Part shown: piece by piece, positions 15,903 through 25,832 of the stretch
Layout of the letters: every line of letters begins with the position of its first letter
How positions within the stretch are numbered: position 1 is the stretch's first letter
Origin: Saccharomonospora sp. NB11
GTDB taxonomy: Bacteria > Actinomycetota > Actinomycetes > Mycobacteriales > Pseudonocardiaceae
Reading direction: 5' to 3'
DNA: 64,000 bases
Assembly: GCF_015910535.1 (NCBI RefSeq)
Contig: NZ_JACBJG010000006.1
Span: 186,001 to 250,000 of the forward strand
Position numbers and translations under genes: made by a program
Notes under the pieces: generated by a model
Databases searched by the model: none
What the model was told of the DNA's origin: nothing
The model's input: the letters and a program-made list of their open reading frames with translations, nothing else

Positions 15903-18368
15903 GTGTTCGTTGACCCATGGCGCAAAGAGAGCAACAAGGCGCGCGCCAACGAGAAGTTCACGCCCGACGAGCTCGATTACATGAGGTCGATGCTCGATGA
16001 CGAGGACGTCTCCAAGGAAGTCAAGCAGAACTTCCTGTACGCGCTCTCGAATGCAGACCGCCTGAGCGATGACGAGATCGACCGTTACGCGTCCGAGATC
16101 GGTGCCGACGCCTTCGACGTCAAGTGGGGCGGTAGTGACATCGATGCGAACATGACGAACGCTCGCCGCTCCCTCACCACCGCACGGACCGAGAACCTCG
16201 ACGGGGACGTGCGGCGTTCGTATGAAGTGGTGAGCGCGGGCGGATTCTCCACCTCGGACGAGATCGTCGATCAGACCGAGGTCATCATCCAGTGGTTCGC
16301 GGAGTTCTACTCGCGTTATCAGGTAGCTCAGCAGGTCATCGAGACGCCCGTCGTGGTGGAGTCGGGGCCCCGGGAACTGCCGACGGTAGACAGCAATGCC
16401 TTCACGGGCAGTGGCGACGAGCTCGGCACAGCAAAGTACACGCATTCGGGAATCGACCCGGAGAGCCTGCGTGCCGGACTCGACGAGTTTCGGGGCATCG
16501 ATTTCGCAGCCTTCCGTGCTGATGTGGATATGTTGCGGTCGTCGGGCTCCGCTGTGGCCGACAAAGCAGCGGCACTCGATTCGGCTTGGAAAGGCACCGA
16601 GGATTGGACGGGCGACGCCAAAGCCTCGGCCGAGCAGGTCAACAAGAACCTCTCGGACGGGTCCGAGGCGCTGCAGGATGCGTTGATGTCCGCGTCATCC
16701 GGACTCGACGAGGTGACGACGGTGCAGGAAGACACGGTCGTTCACTTCTCGGAGGAGCTGTTCCGGCTCTATCACGACGGGAAGATAGCTGGTCTGACCG
16801 TCTCCGATGTCGATGACGCCCTGTCTGCGGCGTGGGTAGCGGACTCCGCGCTGAACAAGGGAGTTATCGCGCTATTCGAGGACACCTTCACGGAGATGCT
16901 GGACTCGGCGAAAGAGGTACTCGCCGGGTTCTGCCAGTCCTACCAGGAGATGGCAAACCATTTCCACACCCAAGCCAAACTGCACGTCGAACAAATGGAC
17001 AACAACTACTCCCTCGCCGTGCAGGAACTCACCCTGGTAATCCAGAACGATCCGACCGCGGACCTTGGCCAAGGTGGGGACTCGACGAGCCCGTCCGGGG
17101 TGGAAACCGGCGGCCCCGGGGGCGGGATGCCTGGCGGTGGCATGCCGGGTGGTGGTGTCCCCGGGGGCGGAGCGACGGTTCCGAGCGCGGAGGAGCTCCT
17201 GGGGCAGCAGCCCGACACAGCGACGAATCCGGTGACGGGCGAGCCGCTGGAAATCGACCCGGAGACCGGTGAGCCGTACCCCATCGACCCGGAGACCGGC
17301 GAAACGATCAAAGATGCGGGTGGTCCGGGCACGCTGACCGTCGAACACGGCGATCAGAAGTTCACCATGACGGAGCCTGGTGACGACGGAAAGATGAGCA
17401 TCACCGTCGAGGACAGTGACGGTGAGTTCGGCGAGTACGAGCTCGACTTCGGCACTGATGTCGAGCCGGGCGAGGAGCCCGGTGACGACAAGACTGGTGA
17501 CTTCGGTCCGACAGGCTCCGACGGCGAGTCCAAGCAGGTGTACCGACCCGGTCCCGACGGCAAGATCCACATCAAGGACGGGGACCTCGAGATCGTCGCA
17601 GAACAGCCCGATGGTCCTGACGGCCCCACCGTCATCACGGTCGACAACGGCAAGGACGACCCCGTCACTTACACCCTCGGTGCCGAACAGGACGGCAAGG
17701 GGTCGTTCGACGAAGGTGTGCGCGTGATGCCCGCTCAAGCGGACCCTGCTGCCGACCCTCGGCACACGGCTGAACCACTACCCGGGGCAGCCGGAGGGCA
17801 GGGGGGCGGGAGTCCTGACGGTGCTGCCGCGAGTGCCTTCTCTGCGTCCGGCGCGGAGGCTGCTCCAGCCGCTGCAGGCGGAGGCAATGTCGGGGGAACG
17901 CCCGCTGCGTTCGAGACGAACGCCGATGTCTCCAGCGGCCCGGCCAGTGCAGAAATGAGTGACTCCTCCGGCAGCACTCACCCGGCGGCTGTCGGCGGCG
18001 GAGGTGGAAGTGCCTTCGGCGGTGGTGGCGGTGGCGGTGAGCTGCCCGAGACGGAACCCGGTGGCTCCGACCAGCCCCGCCCATCCGGAGCCGGACTTGG
18101 TGTGGCACCAGGAGGTGACGGTCCCACGCCGTCGACACTGCAGGGAAGCGGCGGAGCCACGTCGAGCAGCGGTGGCGGAGGCATGGGCATGATGGGCGGT
18201 ATGGGCGCCATGGGAGGTGGTGCCGGTGGTGGTCAGGGCGGCGGTGACCAGGAGCGAAGCTCCGCGTATCGCATCGACGGGAACATCTTCGACGTCGCGA
18301 GCGGAGCTGTGCGGGTCAGCGGAGTGCTCGGCGACGACAACGAGGTGCCGGTGCGGTTCAGCCGCTGA
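15903..18368 (+). CDS. Large Gly-rich type VII secretion-associated protein
   Basis: 821 residues with no catalytic domain I recognise. Residues 1-170 are acidic and helical. A WXG100-like helical region (about 185-380) contains AWKGTEDWTG near 228. A short Gly-Met-Pro repeat follows (GGPGGGMPGGGMPGG, about 402-422), then acidic calcium-binding-like repeats around DPETGEPYPIDPETGE, a beta-rich middle (LTVEHGDQKFTMTEPGDDGK), a long Gly/Ser/Ala-rich tract (about 655-785), and a folded C-terminal 35 residues (YRIDGNIFDVASGAVRV). The GTG start follows the preceding TAA by two bases, so translation is coupled. Codon use looks more relaxed at third positions than in the flanking glm genes, which suggests later acquisition. 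A cell-surface or secreted ESX effector or scaffold is the best inference. Confidence 0.7.
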   Translation: MFVDPWRKESNKARANEKFTPDELDYMRSMLDDEDVSKEVKQNFLYALSNADRLSDDEIDRYASEIGADAFDVKWGGSDIDANMTNARRSLTTARTENLDGDVRRSYEVVSAGGFSTSDEIVDQTEVIIQWFAEFYSRYQVAQQVIETPVVVESGPRELPTVDSNAFTGSGDELGTAKYTHSGIDPESLRAGLDEFRGIDFAAFRADVDMLRSSGSAVADKAAALDSAWKGTEDWTGDAKASAEQVNKNLSDGSEALQDALMSASSGLDEVTTVQEDTVVHFSEELFRLYHDGKIAGLTVSDVDDALSAAWVADSALNKGVIALFEDTFTEMLDSAKEVLAGFCQSYQEMANHFHTQAKLHVEQMDNNYSLAVQELTLVIQNDPTADLGQGGDSTSPSGVETGGPGGGMPGGGMPGGGVPGGGATVPSAEELLGQQPDTATNPVTGEPLEIDPETGEPYPIDPETGETIKDAGGPGTLTVEHGDQKFTMTEPGDDGKMSITVEDSDGEFGEYELDFGTDVEPGEEPGDDKTGDFGPTGSDGESKQVYRPGPDGKIHIKDGDLEIVAEQPDGPDGPTVITVDNGKDDPVTYTLGAEQDGKGSFDEGVRVMPAQADPAADPRHTAEPLPGAAGGQGGGSPDGAAASAFSASGAEAAPAAAGGGNVGGTPAAFETNADVSSGPASAEMSDSSGSTHPAAVGGGGGSAFGGGGGGGELPETEPGGSDQPRPSGAGLGVAPGGDGPTPSTLQGSGGATSSSGGGGMGMMGGMGAMGGGAGGGQGGGDQERSSAYRIDGNIFDVASGAVRVSGVLGDDNEVPVRFSR

Positions 18369-18393
18369 GACGACGCTGTGAAAGGTAGAGCCA

Positions 18394-18873
18394 ATGACGC
18401 GACGAGCTGATACGAGGCTCATCGACCAGCTTCGACAGAACCAGGCCGCACTGGCAGCACGGTCCACGACCATTGCTGAACACAACAAGCAGGTCCTCGA
18501 GAAGATATCTGCGAACACGCACAAGCACTTGCAGTCGATGCGGGAACGTGCCGCCGAGGTCGAGAAGCGGAAGGCCGAGTACGAGAAGCAGAAGCAGGAA
18601 GAGGAGCCGGACCCCGCGGCCAAGAATCAGTGGCTCCAGCGGCGTGAAAGCCGCGACGAGACTTTCCAGTTCGACCAGGGTGAGGATTCGGAGCCTGCCG
18701 AGTCGCCGAATCAGCGTTCGACGGAGGTGAAGCCGTCGGCCCCGCCTGTTCCCTCGCCGCCTCCTGCACCGGCAGCTCAGCAGTCGGCCGCATCGACGCC
18801 GGCAGGCCAGAAGAGCCGCCCGGCGGACGACTTCGACGACGACGACTTTTCGAACAACAGCTGGTTGCAGTAG
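18394..18873 (+). CDS. Coiled-coil protein of the type VII substrate cassette
   Basis: 159 residues. Residues 1-75 are a highly charged coiled coil (QNQAALAARSTTIAEHNKQV, then RERAAEVEKRKAEYEKQKQ). The rest is disordered, Pro/Ala-rich, with an acidic patch DDFDDDDF and the terminal motif NNSWLQ. There is no signal peptide or membrane segment, so it is probably cytosolic unless exported by ESX. It follows the 821-residue gene by 25 bases on the same strand. A chaperone or adaptor for the two upstream proteins is a reasonable guess from context only. Confidence 0.65.
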   Translation: MTRRADTRLIDQLRQNQAALAARSTTIAEHNKQVLEKISANTHKHLQSMRERAAEVEKRKAEYEKQKQEEEPDPAAKNQWLQRRESRDETFQFDQGEDSEPAESPNQRSTEVKPSAPPVPSPPPAPAAQQSAASTPAGQKSRPADDFDDDDFSNNSWLQ

Positions 18874-18898
18874 CCGCGTGGGGCGCGGGGAGCCGCGG

Positions 18899-19732
18899 TC
18901 AGGCCTTGGCCGGGCTCCCCGTGCCTGCGTGCTCGTACGTGAGCCGCGCGGCTTTGATGTCACCGTCCAGCAGGTCGCGGTAGCCGTCCTCACCGGCGAG
19001 CTCGGTCAGGAAGAAGGCCGTCAGCAGGGCCCGGACACGGCGGTGGACGGTGTACTGCGGCTTGCCCTGCAGCAGCAGTTGGCTCCAGTGCGTGCCCTCG
19101 GTGACACCGAGGTGCGTCATCTTCGGGATCGTGCGGAGCTGCACCGGGCCCGCCCACGCCTTGCTGATGGCCTCGGCATTGCCGGTGGCGGGTGCGAGTA
19201 GATCGTCCTCACCGGCCAGGTGCAGCGCCGGAGCCGTGACCGTGCGTGCGGCCGTGGTCGCGGGTGGCATGGTCTGGGCCGCTCCGACCGTGGCGATGGC
19301 GGACACCCGCACGCGGCCGGTGTCGTCGTCAGCCGCGGCGAGCACGGCGGCACCGCCGCCGATCGAGTGCCCGGCGAGACCGAGCTTTCCCGGGTCCACG
19401 CTGATGCCGTCGCGGCCCAGTCGCAGGCTCGACACGAGTTCGAGCGTCGTGCGCAGGTCGGCCGCGAACAGCCGGTGTGACGGCAACACGCCCCGATGCG
19501 TGGCGGGCGCGGCGGCGACAATTCCCCAACTCGCGAGGTGACGCAGCAACCCGTGGTACCGCCCGGGTGGCTGCAGCCAGCCATGTCCGAACGCGACAGC
19601 GGGGAGGTTGAGACCGGAGCTCGGCGTGAACACGACGCCCGGGAGTCCGACGAGCGCGAGATCACCGCGCAGGACCCCGTGCGGTCCCGGGTGTGACAGC
19701 TGTTCGAGTAACCGCTTCGCCGTGCTCGCCAT
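18899..19732 (-). CDS. Alpha/beta hydrolase (dienelactone-hydrolase/cutinase-like)
   Basis: 277-residue serine hydrolase. The nucleophile is Ser123 in GHSIGGGAAVL; the oxyanion region is GHGWLQPP; the acid and histidine are probably in LAGEDDLLAP and MTHLGVTEGTHWS. The fold and motif resemble the chlorophyllase/PET-hydrolase-like family, but there is no signal peptide, so it is intracellular and the substrate is unknown. The chosen ATG at 19732 lacks a clear ribosome site. It is convergent with the coiled-coil gene and divergent from glmS across 195 bases holding two PR26 repeats. Confidence 0.8.
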   Translation of the reverse strand: MASTAKRLLEQLSHPGPHGVLRGDLALVGLPGVVFTPSSGLNLPAVAFGHGWLQPPGRYHGLLRHLASWGIVAAAPATHRGVLPSHRLFAADLRTTLELVSSLRLGRDGISVDPGKLGLAGHSIGGGAAVLAAADDDTGRVRVSAIATVGAAQTMPPATTAARTVTAPALHLAGEDDLLAPATGNAEAISKAWAGPVQLRTIPKMTHLGVTEGTHWSQLLLQGKPQYTVHRRVRALLTAFFLTELAGEDGYRDLLDGDIKAARLTYEHAGTGSPAKA

Positions 19733-19779
19733 GGCAGGAGAGTAGCCGACCTCACGGCTCGCGAGCAGCGCCGCCCGAG

Positions 19780-19836
19780 GCGCGTTCCGCGGGCGAACTG
19801 CGGGTCCCACACCGCGTTCTGCCCGCGAAAGGTGGT
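19780..19836. repeat. Two PR26 palindromes between a hydrolase gene and glmS
   Basis: Copy one (19780-19804) is in the GCGGGC orientation and copy two (19811-19836) in the GCCCGC orientation, only six bases apart, so the pair itself forms a larger inverted repeat. They sit in a divergent promoter region, where a terminator role is unlikely. Confidence 0.7.
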
Positions 19837-19927
19837 GACGGCCGCCACCGCGACCCGACCGGTCAGGGGGCCCACGACAGCCCGTGCCCGGGATGCGGCG
19901 GTATGACGTGTCGTTACGCTGAAGGGC

Positions 19928-21790
19928 GTGTGTGGAATCGTGGGATATGTCGGGCATCGGCAGGCACTCGACGTGGTTCTCGGTGGCCTTCGCCGCATGG
20001 AGTACCGCGGTTACGACTCGGCGGGCGTCGCGGTCCTGACCGGCGACGGCGAGCTCGTCGTCGAACGTAAGGCGGGACGTCTCGCCAACCTCGAAGCCGC
20101 ACTCGACGCCACCGGTCGAGCCGCGTTCGCCGGAACTGCCGGTATGGGCCACACCCGGTGGGCCACTCACGGCGCGCCGGTGGACCGCAACTCCCACCCG
20201 CACCGCGACTCCACGGGCCGGGTCGCCGTGGTGCACAACGGCATCATCGAAAACTTCGCGGCCCTGCGTTCCGAGTTGGAGGACGCGGGCATCGAATTGA
20301 GCAGCGACACCGACACCGAAACCACCGCACACCTCATCGCCCAGGCGTACGAGCACGGCGACACCGCCGGTGACCTGCCCGCCAGCGTGCGCTCCGTCTG
20401 CCGTCGACTCGAAGGGGCGTTCACGCTGGTCGTCACGCACGCGGACCAGCCGGACCTCGTCGTCGCGGCACGTCGCTCGTCGCCGCTCGTCGTCGGTGTC
20501 GGTGACGGCGAGACGTTCGTGGCCTCCGACGTCGCGGCCTTCATCGAGCACACCCGCGAGGCCGTCGAACTCGGCCAGGACCAGCTCGTCGTGATCGACC
20601 GGGAGGGCTACGAGGTCACCGACTTCCACGGGCAGCCCGCGGAGGGCAAGCCGTTCACGGTCGACTGGGATCTCTCCGCCGCCGAGAAGGGCGGCCACGA
20701 GTACTTCATGCTCAAGGAGATCGAGGAGCAGCCCGAGGCGCTGGCCAACACGCTGCGCGGGCACTTCGAGTCCGGGCGGATCGTGCTCGACGAGCAGCGC
20801 ATGTCCGACCAGGACCTCCGCGACGTCGACAAGGTCTTCGTCGTCGCCTGCGGCTCCGCCTACCACTCCGGTCTCGTCGCCAAGTACGCCATCGAACACT
20901 GGACCCGCCTGCCGGTGGAGGTGGAGCTGGCCAGCGAGTTCCGTTACCGCGACCCGGTGCTCGACCGGGACACCCTCGTGGTGGCCGTGTCGCAGTCCGG
21001 TGAGACCGCCGACACGTTGGAGGCGGTGCGGCACGCACGGGAGCAGAAGGCCAGGGTGCTGGCGGTCTGCAACACCAACGGCGCGCAGATCCCCCGTGAG
21101 TCGGACGCCGTCCTCTACACGCACGCCGGACCCGAGATCGGCGTGGCGTCGACGAAGGCGTTCCTCGCCCAGGTGGCGGCCAACTACCTCGTGGGTCTCG
21201 CACTTGCCCAGGCCAGGGGCACGAAGTACCCCGACGAGGTCGCGCGCGAGTTCGCCGAGCTGGAGGCCATGCCGTCGGCCGTCAAGGCCGTGCTGGGCAC
21301 CGTCGACCAGGTTCGCGACCTGGGCAGGCGGATGGCCGACTCGCGGGCGGTGCTCTTCCTAGGCAGGCACGTCGGGTTCCCCGTAGCGCTGGAGGGCGCG
21401 CTGAAGTTGAAGGAACTCGCCTACATGCACGCCGAGGGTTTCGCGGCGGGTGAGCTCAAGCACGGCCCGATCGCGTTGATCGAGGACGGGCTTCCCGTCG
21501 TGGTGGTCATGCCGTCGCCCAAGGGTCGCGCCGTGCTGCACGCCAAGATGGTGTCCAACATCAGCGAGATCCAGGCGCGGGGCGCGCGCACGATCGTGAT
21601 CGCGGAAGAGGGTGACGAGCGGGTGCGGCCGTTCGCGGACGAACTCGTCGAGGTCCCCGCCGTGCCGACGTTGTTGCAGCCGCTCGTATCGACGGTGCCG
21701 TTGCAGGTGCTCGCGGCGGAGATCGCCCGGGCCCGCGGGTACGACGTCGACAAGCCGCGCAACCTCGCCAAGTCCGTCACCGTCGAGTAG
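19928..21790 (+). CDS. glmS: Glutamine-fructose-6-phosphate aminotransferase (isomerizing)
   Basis: 620-residue enzyme making glucosamine-6-phosphate from fructose-6-phosphate and glutamine, the entry step to amino-sugar and cell-wall synthesis. The class II glutaminase domain starts directly with the nucleophile Cys2 (MCGIVGYVGHRQA, GTG start). Two sugar isomerase (SIS) domains follow, with SQSGETADT and ASTKAFLAQ, and the C-terminus KPRNLAKSVTVE is diagnostic. Length is normal. nnr begins 8 bases after its stop. Confidence 0.98.
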   Translation: MCGIVGYVGHRQALDVVLGGLRRMEYRGYDSAGVAVLTGDGELVVERKAGRLANLEAALDATGRAAFAGTAGMGHTRWATHGAPVDRNSHPHRDSTGRVAVVHNGIIENFAALRSELEDAGIELSSDTDTETTAHLIAQAYEHGDTAGDLPASVRSVCRRLEGAFTLVVTHADQPDLVVAARRSSPLVVGVGDGETFVASDVAAFIEHTREAVELGQDQLVVIDREGYEVTDFHGQPAEGKPFTVDWDLSAAEKGGHEYFMLKEIEEQPEALANTLRGHFESGRIVLDEQRMSDQDLRDVDKVFVVACGSAYHSGLVAKYAIEHWTRLPVEVELASEFRYRDPVLDRDTLVVAVSQSGETADTLEAVRHAREQKARVLAVCNTNGAQIPRESDAVLYTHAGPEIGVASTKAFLAQVAANYLVGLALAQARGTKYPDEVAREFAELEAMPSAVKAVLGTVDQVRDLGRRMADSRAVLFLGRHVGFPVALEGALKLKELAYMHAEGFAAGELKHGPIALIEDGLPVVVVMPSPKGRAVLHAKMVSNISEIQARGARTIVIAEEGDERVRPFADELVEVPAVPTLLQPLVSTVPLQVLAAEIARARGYDVDKPRNLAKSVTVE

Positions 21791-21797
21791 CGCCACC

Positions 21798-23237
21798 GTG
21801 CGGGGCATCTGGACCACGCCCAGGGTGCGGGCCGCGGAGGAACGTCTCCTGGCACGCACGCCGGAGGGCGCGTTGATGCGCAGGGCCGCCTACGGTGTGG
21901 CCGTTCGGGCGGCCGAGCTGCTCACCGAACACACCGGCCGGGTCGCGGGCACGCGAGTCGTGTTGGTGGTGGGTGCGGGCAACAACGGCGGTGACGCCTT
22001 GTGGGCCGGGCACTTCCTGCGGCGGCGGGGAGTCGGCGTGACGGCGGTGTTGCTGCGGCCGGACAAAGCGCATCCGGCCGGACTCGCGGCCTTGCGTCGT
22101 GCGGGCGGGACGGTGCGCACGGCGGCGGAGGCCCCGATCGAGAACGCCGATCTGGTGATCGACGGTGTGGTGGGCATCTCCGCCAGGGGGCCGCTGCGCC
22201 CTGAGGCGGCCGCCGTGTTCTCCCGAGTCACCGCGCCCGTGCTTGCCGTGGACCTGCCGAGCGGGGTCGACCCCGACACGGGGGCCGTGGCCGGGCCCGC
22301 GGTGCGGGCGACGAGCACCGTGACGTTCGGGGCGCTCAAGCCCGTGCACGTCGTGCGTCCGGAGTACTGCGGCGACACCGTGTTCGTCGACCTCGGGCTC
22401 GCGGACGAACTCGGTGAACCGGACCTGAGGCAACTCGACGACACCGACGTGGCCGAACGGTGGCCGCTGCCGGGGCCGCAGGACAACAAGTACACGCAGG
22501 GCGTCACCGGGGTGGCCGCCGGGTCGTCGACCTACCCGGGCGCGGCGGTGCTCGCCGCGGGAGCGGCCGTGAGCGCCAAGGCAGGCATGGTGCGGTACGC
22601 GGGTCCCGCCGCGGACGTGGTGCGGTCGCACTGGCCCGAGGTCGTCGCCACCGGCTCCATCACCGACGCGGGACGCGTGCAGGCCTGGGTCGTCGGCCCG
22701 GGGATCGGCACCGGTCGGGAAGGCCGGGACGTGCTCGCGACCGCGCTCGGACAGGGCGTGCCCGTGTGCGCCGACGCCGACGCGATCACGATCATCGCCC
22801 GACACCCGGAGGTCCTCGACGCGCGTGACCCCGACACACCACTGCTGCTCACCCCGCACGACGGCGAGTTCGAGCGGCTGACCGGGTCAGCACCCGGGGA
22901 CGACCGGGTGGCAGCCGCGCGGGAGGCCGCCCGTCGGTTCCACGCGGTGATCCTGTTGAAGGGACACTGCACGGTGATCGCCGACCCGCAGGGCGAGGTG
23001 TTGGTGAACCGGCCGCGCGGGGCGTGGCTCGCCACCGCCGGTTCCGGTGACGTGCTCTCGGGCCTGATCGGGAGCCTCCTCGCGGCAGGTCTCGACCCGT
23101 GGTGGGCGGCAGGGCTCGCCGCCGACGTGCACGCGCGGGCAGGCGAGATCGCAGCCGGCGGGGCGCCGACCTCGGCGTCCCGAGTGCTCGCGGCGGTCCC
23201 GGACGCGATCAGGCAGGTTCGCTCGCCGGGGGGGTGA
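21798..23237 (+). CDS. nnr: Bifunctional NAD(P)H-hydrate epimerase / ADP-dependent dehydratase
   Basis: 479-residue metabolite-repair enzyme. The N-terminal YjeF domain (to about residue 210; GAGNNGGDALWAGHFL, VDLPSGVDPDTG) epimerises damaged NADHX/NADPHX. The C-terminal kinase-like domain (PLPGPQDNKYTQGVTGVAAG, GPGIGTGREG, AGSGDVLSGLIGSLLAAG) dehydrates the S-form back to NAD(P)H using ADP. The GTG at 21798 (VRGIWTTPRVRAAEE) is 7 bases after the glmS stop, so the two are cotranscribed. Its last 29 bases overlap the 3' end of the convergent SGNH hydrolase gene. Confidence 0.95.
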   Translation: MRGIWTTPRVRAAEERLLARTPEGALMRRAAYGVAVRAAELLTEHTGRVAGTRVVLVVGAGNNGGDALWAGHFLRRRGVGVTAVLLRPDKAHPAGLAALRRAGGTVRTAAEAPIENADLVIDGVVGISARGPLRPEAAAVFSRVTAPVLAVDLPSGVDPDTGAVAGPAVRATSTVTFGALKPVHVVRPEYCGDTVFVDLGLADELGEPDLRQLDDTDVAERWPLPGPQDNKYTQGVTGVAAGSSTYPGAAVLAAGAAVSAKAGMVRYAGPAADVVRSHWPEVVATGSITDAGRVQAWVVGPGIGTGREGRDVLATALGQGVPVCADADAITIIARHPEVLDARDPDTPLLLTPHDGEFERLTGSAPGDDRVAAAREAARRFHAVILLKGHCTVIADPQGEVLVNRPRGAWLATAGSGDVLSGLIGSLLAAGLDPWWAAGLAADVHARAGEIAAGGAPTSASRVLAAVPDAIRQVRSPGG

Positions 23238-23994
23238 CGGGCAGCGGCGTGGGGCGCTTGGGAACGCGGTCGGTGCCCGAGGACCTGCCCCGCAGCCGCC
23301 GATAGGCCCAGGGGCCCACGAACGTCGCCAACCAACGAACATCACTGGCGACACGGCGTACCGCGCTCCGGCTCCCGGGTGTGGGCAGCGGTCGCGACCA
23401 ACTGTCGTCGCTGCCGGGAAGGCCGAGCGCCTCGGCGAAGGCCGCCGCGATCCGAGCGTGACCCACGGGGTTCGCGTGGATGCGGTCGGGACACCACAGG
23501 CGCGGATCGGTGGTGACCGAGTACCCGAAGGTGTCGACCAGCGCGACCCCGTGGCGTGCGGCGGAGGTGCGGATGCTCGCGTTCAGGTCCAGCACGCGGT
23601 GTCGCAGCGGGTGCAGGAGCGGGCTGAGCCGAGGCAGGTCGGGGAACGTCAGCGTGGCCACCCGGGCTCCCGACGCGGTGAGCGCGGAGAACATCTCGTC
23701 GAGGCAGGCGCCGACGGCAGTCGCGGAGAACGACGGGCGGATGAGGTCGTTCATACCCGCCACCACGGTGACCAGATGCGGCCGCAGCGAGAGCGCGGCA
23801 TCGAGCTGCTCGTCCCGGACCTGGCGGGCGAGCTTGCCGCGCACCGCGAGGTTGGCGTAGTGCAGTTCGGGGGTGAGGGTGGCGAGCTGCTGGGCGAGGC
23901 GGTCGGCGAAACCGCGCCAGCCACCCGTGCCGTCGGGATCGCCGACGCCCTCGGTCTGGCTGTCCCCGATCGCGACGTATCGGGTCTGGCCCAT
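23209..23994 (-). CDS. SGNH/GDSL hydrolase
   Basis: 261-residue serine esterase or lipase. Block I is GDSQTEG with nucleophile Ser12; block III is GMND; the Asp-x-x-His pair is DRIH near residue 170; the fold is a compact flavodoxin-like one to about residue 200. No signal peptide is visible, so it is probably cytosolic and its substrate is unknown. The basic, Pro-rich C-terminal 50 residues are variable and overlap nnr. The sequence near the C-terminus (TDRVPKRP) resembles what PR26 encodes in this frame, so a decayed repeat may have extended it. It is divergent from xylB. Confidence 0.85.
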   Translation of the reverse strand: MGQTRYVAIGDSQTEGVGDPDGTGGWRGFADRLAQQLATLTPELHYANLAVRGKLARQVRDEQLDAALSLRPHLVTVVAGMNDLIRPSFSATAVGACLDEMFSALTASGARVATLTFPDLPRLSPLLHPLRHRVLDLNASIRTSAARHGVALVDTFGYSVTTDPRLWCPDRIHANPVGHARIAAAFAEALGLPGSDDSWSRPLPTPGSRSAVRRVASDVRWLATFVGPWAYRRLRGRSSGTDRVPKRPTPLPVTPPASEPA

Positions 23995-24077
23995 GGCACC
24001 TCCGTGCGACAGGTGTGGTTCCGCGGCCGACCGCCGCGACTATAACCGGCGACAGGGGGTGTGGGGCGGGGCCGCGA

Positions 24078-24256
24078 ACCGCGTTTCGCGGGCAGAACGC
24101 GGTCCGTGGGGACGCAGGGAGGCGCGTTCCGCGGGCAGAACGCGGTCAACGACGCGCCACGTCCGCGGGCGGCATGCTCCGACAGTCGGGCACCGTGAGG
24201 CGGCCCCGCGTCTCGACGGCCTTTCGACCGACCGCGTTTCGCGGGCAAAACGCGGT
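24078..24256. repeat. Three PR26 palindromes between the SGNH hydrolase gene and xylB
   Basis: Copies at 24078-24103, 24121-24146 and 24231-24256, all in the GCGGGC orientation and nearly identical to each other. They occupy most of the 337-base divergent gap 23995-24331, where I see no other gene or convincing promoter. Being between divergent genes, they are not terminators. Confidence 0.85.
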
Positions 24257-24331
24257 CGGGCCCACCCGCCGCGTTCCGAAAGTCGTTTCGCACGTGGACG
24301 GGGGAGCCACCGAGTTGTCAAGCTCTGGACC

Positions 24332-25741
24332 ATGACCAACAACGAGGTTCTGGTGGCGGGGGTCGACTCGTCCACCCAGTCGACCAAGGTGATGGTGTGC
24401 GACGCCCGGACCGGCGCCGTGGTGCGCAGCGGACGAGCCGCGCATCCCGACGCCACGGAGGTCGACCCGGCGGAGTGGTGGTCGGCGTTCACGTCGGCGA
24501 CCGACGGGCTGCTGGACGGCGTGTCGGCCATCGGCGTCGCCGGGCAGCAACACGGCATGGTCACCGTGGACGACAGCGGTGCCGTCGTGCGGCCCGCGCT
24601 GCTGTGGAACGACACCCGCTCCGCCGCTGCCGCCGCCGACCTGACGGCGGAGCTCGGTGGGCCGAAAGCGTGGGCGGAGGCCGTCGGCTCGGTTCCGGTC
24701 GCCAGTTTCACCGTCACGAAGCTGCGGTGGCTCGCCGAACACGAGCCGGAGGCGGCCGACCGGGTCGCGACCGTGATGTTGCCCCACGACTGGTTGACCT
24801 GGCGGCTCACCGGCGGCGATCCGAGCACGGACCGAGGGGACGCGTCCGGCACCGGCTACTTCTCCCCGGTCGACAACACCTACCGCCTCGACCTGCTCCG
24901 CCGAGCCTTCGGCGGGCGCAGCCCCGAGTTGCCTCGCGTGCTGGACCCGGCCGCGCCGGCGGGCCACACCCCGGACGGGACGCTCGTGTCGGCCGGGACC
25001 GGCGACAACATGGCCGCGGCGCTCGCGTTGGGACTCGGGGAAGGCGACGTCGTCGTCTCGCTCGGCACGAGCGGCACCGTGTTCGGGGTCAGTGAGACGC
25101 CCGCCGCCGACGCCTCCGGTGCCGTCTCCGGGTTCGCCGACGCCACCGGACGGTTCCTCCCGCTGGCCTGCACCCTCAACGCCGCCCGGGTGTTGACCTC
25201 CACCGCACAGTTGCTCGGGGTGGACCTGTCCGAGTTCGACCGCCTCGCGTTGAGCGCCGACCCCGGCGCGGGTGGCCTCACCCTGCTGCCCTACCTCGAC
25301 GGCGAGCGCACCCCGAACCTTCCCGACGCGGCCGGCTCGCTCTTCGGGATGCGGCGCGACAACATGACGCCCGCGAACCTCGCGCGAGCCGCGGTGGAGG
25401 GCATGTTGAGCGGGCTCGCGGTGGGGCTGGACGCCGTCCGCGAATGCGGCCTCACGGTGCGTCGGGTGCTGCTCATCGGCGGCGCCGCGCAGTCCGAGAG
25501 CGTGCGCGCGATCGCGCCGATCGTGTTCGGAGTGCCCGTCGTGGTGCCGCAGCCACGGGAGCACGTCGCCATCGGCGCCGCCCGCCAGGCAGCGTGGGCA
25601 CTCGCGGGCACCGCGGAACCACCGACCTGGGCCCCCGACGTGGCCGCCAGCCTTCCGGAACCGTCGGAGCGGGACGTCGAACTGGGGGAACAGGTCCGGC
25701 GACGGCACGTGGAGGTGCGGCGTCAGGTGCACGGCCGTTGA
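24332..25741 (+). CDS. xylB: Xylulokinase
   Basis: 469-residue FGGY-family sugar kinase phosphorylating D-xylulose. Evidence: the N-terminal phosphate loop [11 protein letters not shown], the substrate motif [10 protein letters not shown] (typical of XylB rather than glycerol kinase), [32 protein letters not shown] and the C-terminal FGGY segment [16 protein letters not shown]. The ATG at 24332 begins the conserved sequence; the open frame upstream consists of the palindromic repeats. No xylose isomerase or transporter gene is nearby. In M. tuberculosis xylB lies close to this region but in a different context. Confidence 0.93.
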   Translation: MTNNEVLVAGVDSSTQSTKVMVCDARTGAVVRSGRAAHPDATEVDPAEWWSAFTSATDGLLDGVSAIGVAGQQHGMVTVDDSGAVVRPALLWNDTRSAAAAADLTAELGGPKAWAEAVGSVPVASFTVTKLRWLAEHEPEAADRVATVMLPHDWLTWRLTGGDPSTDRGDASGTGYFSPVDNTYRLDLLRRAFGGRSPELPRVLDPAAPAGHTPDGTLVSAGTGDNMAAALALGLGEGDVVVSLGTSGTVFGVSETPAADASGAVSGFADATGRFLPLACTLNAARVLTSTAQLLGVDLSEFDRLALSADPGAGGLTLLPYLDGERTPNLPDAAGSLFGMRRDNMTPANLARAAVEGMLSGLAVGLDAVRECGLTVRRVLLIGGAAQSESVRAIAPIVFGVPVVVPQPREHVAIGAARQAAWALAGTAEPPTWAPDVAASLPEPSERDVELGEQVRRRHVEVRRQVHGR

Positions 25742-25832
25742 GGGGCCGGTAGGTACATTGGCGGCAGGACCGGGGCGCTCACCTGCGCCCCGGCATGTCG
25801 ACGAGAAGGGCCTGATCGATGGGGGTGACCCG

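Noticed and set aside
19733-19927. A glmS ribozyme upstream of glmS
   Set aside because: The region contains only the two palindromes and no ribozyme-like core; glmS ribozymes are typical of Firmicutes.
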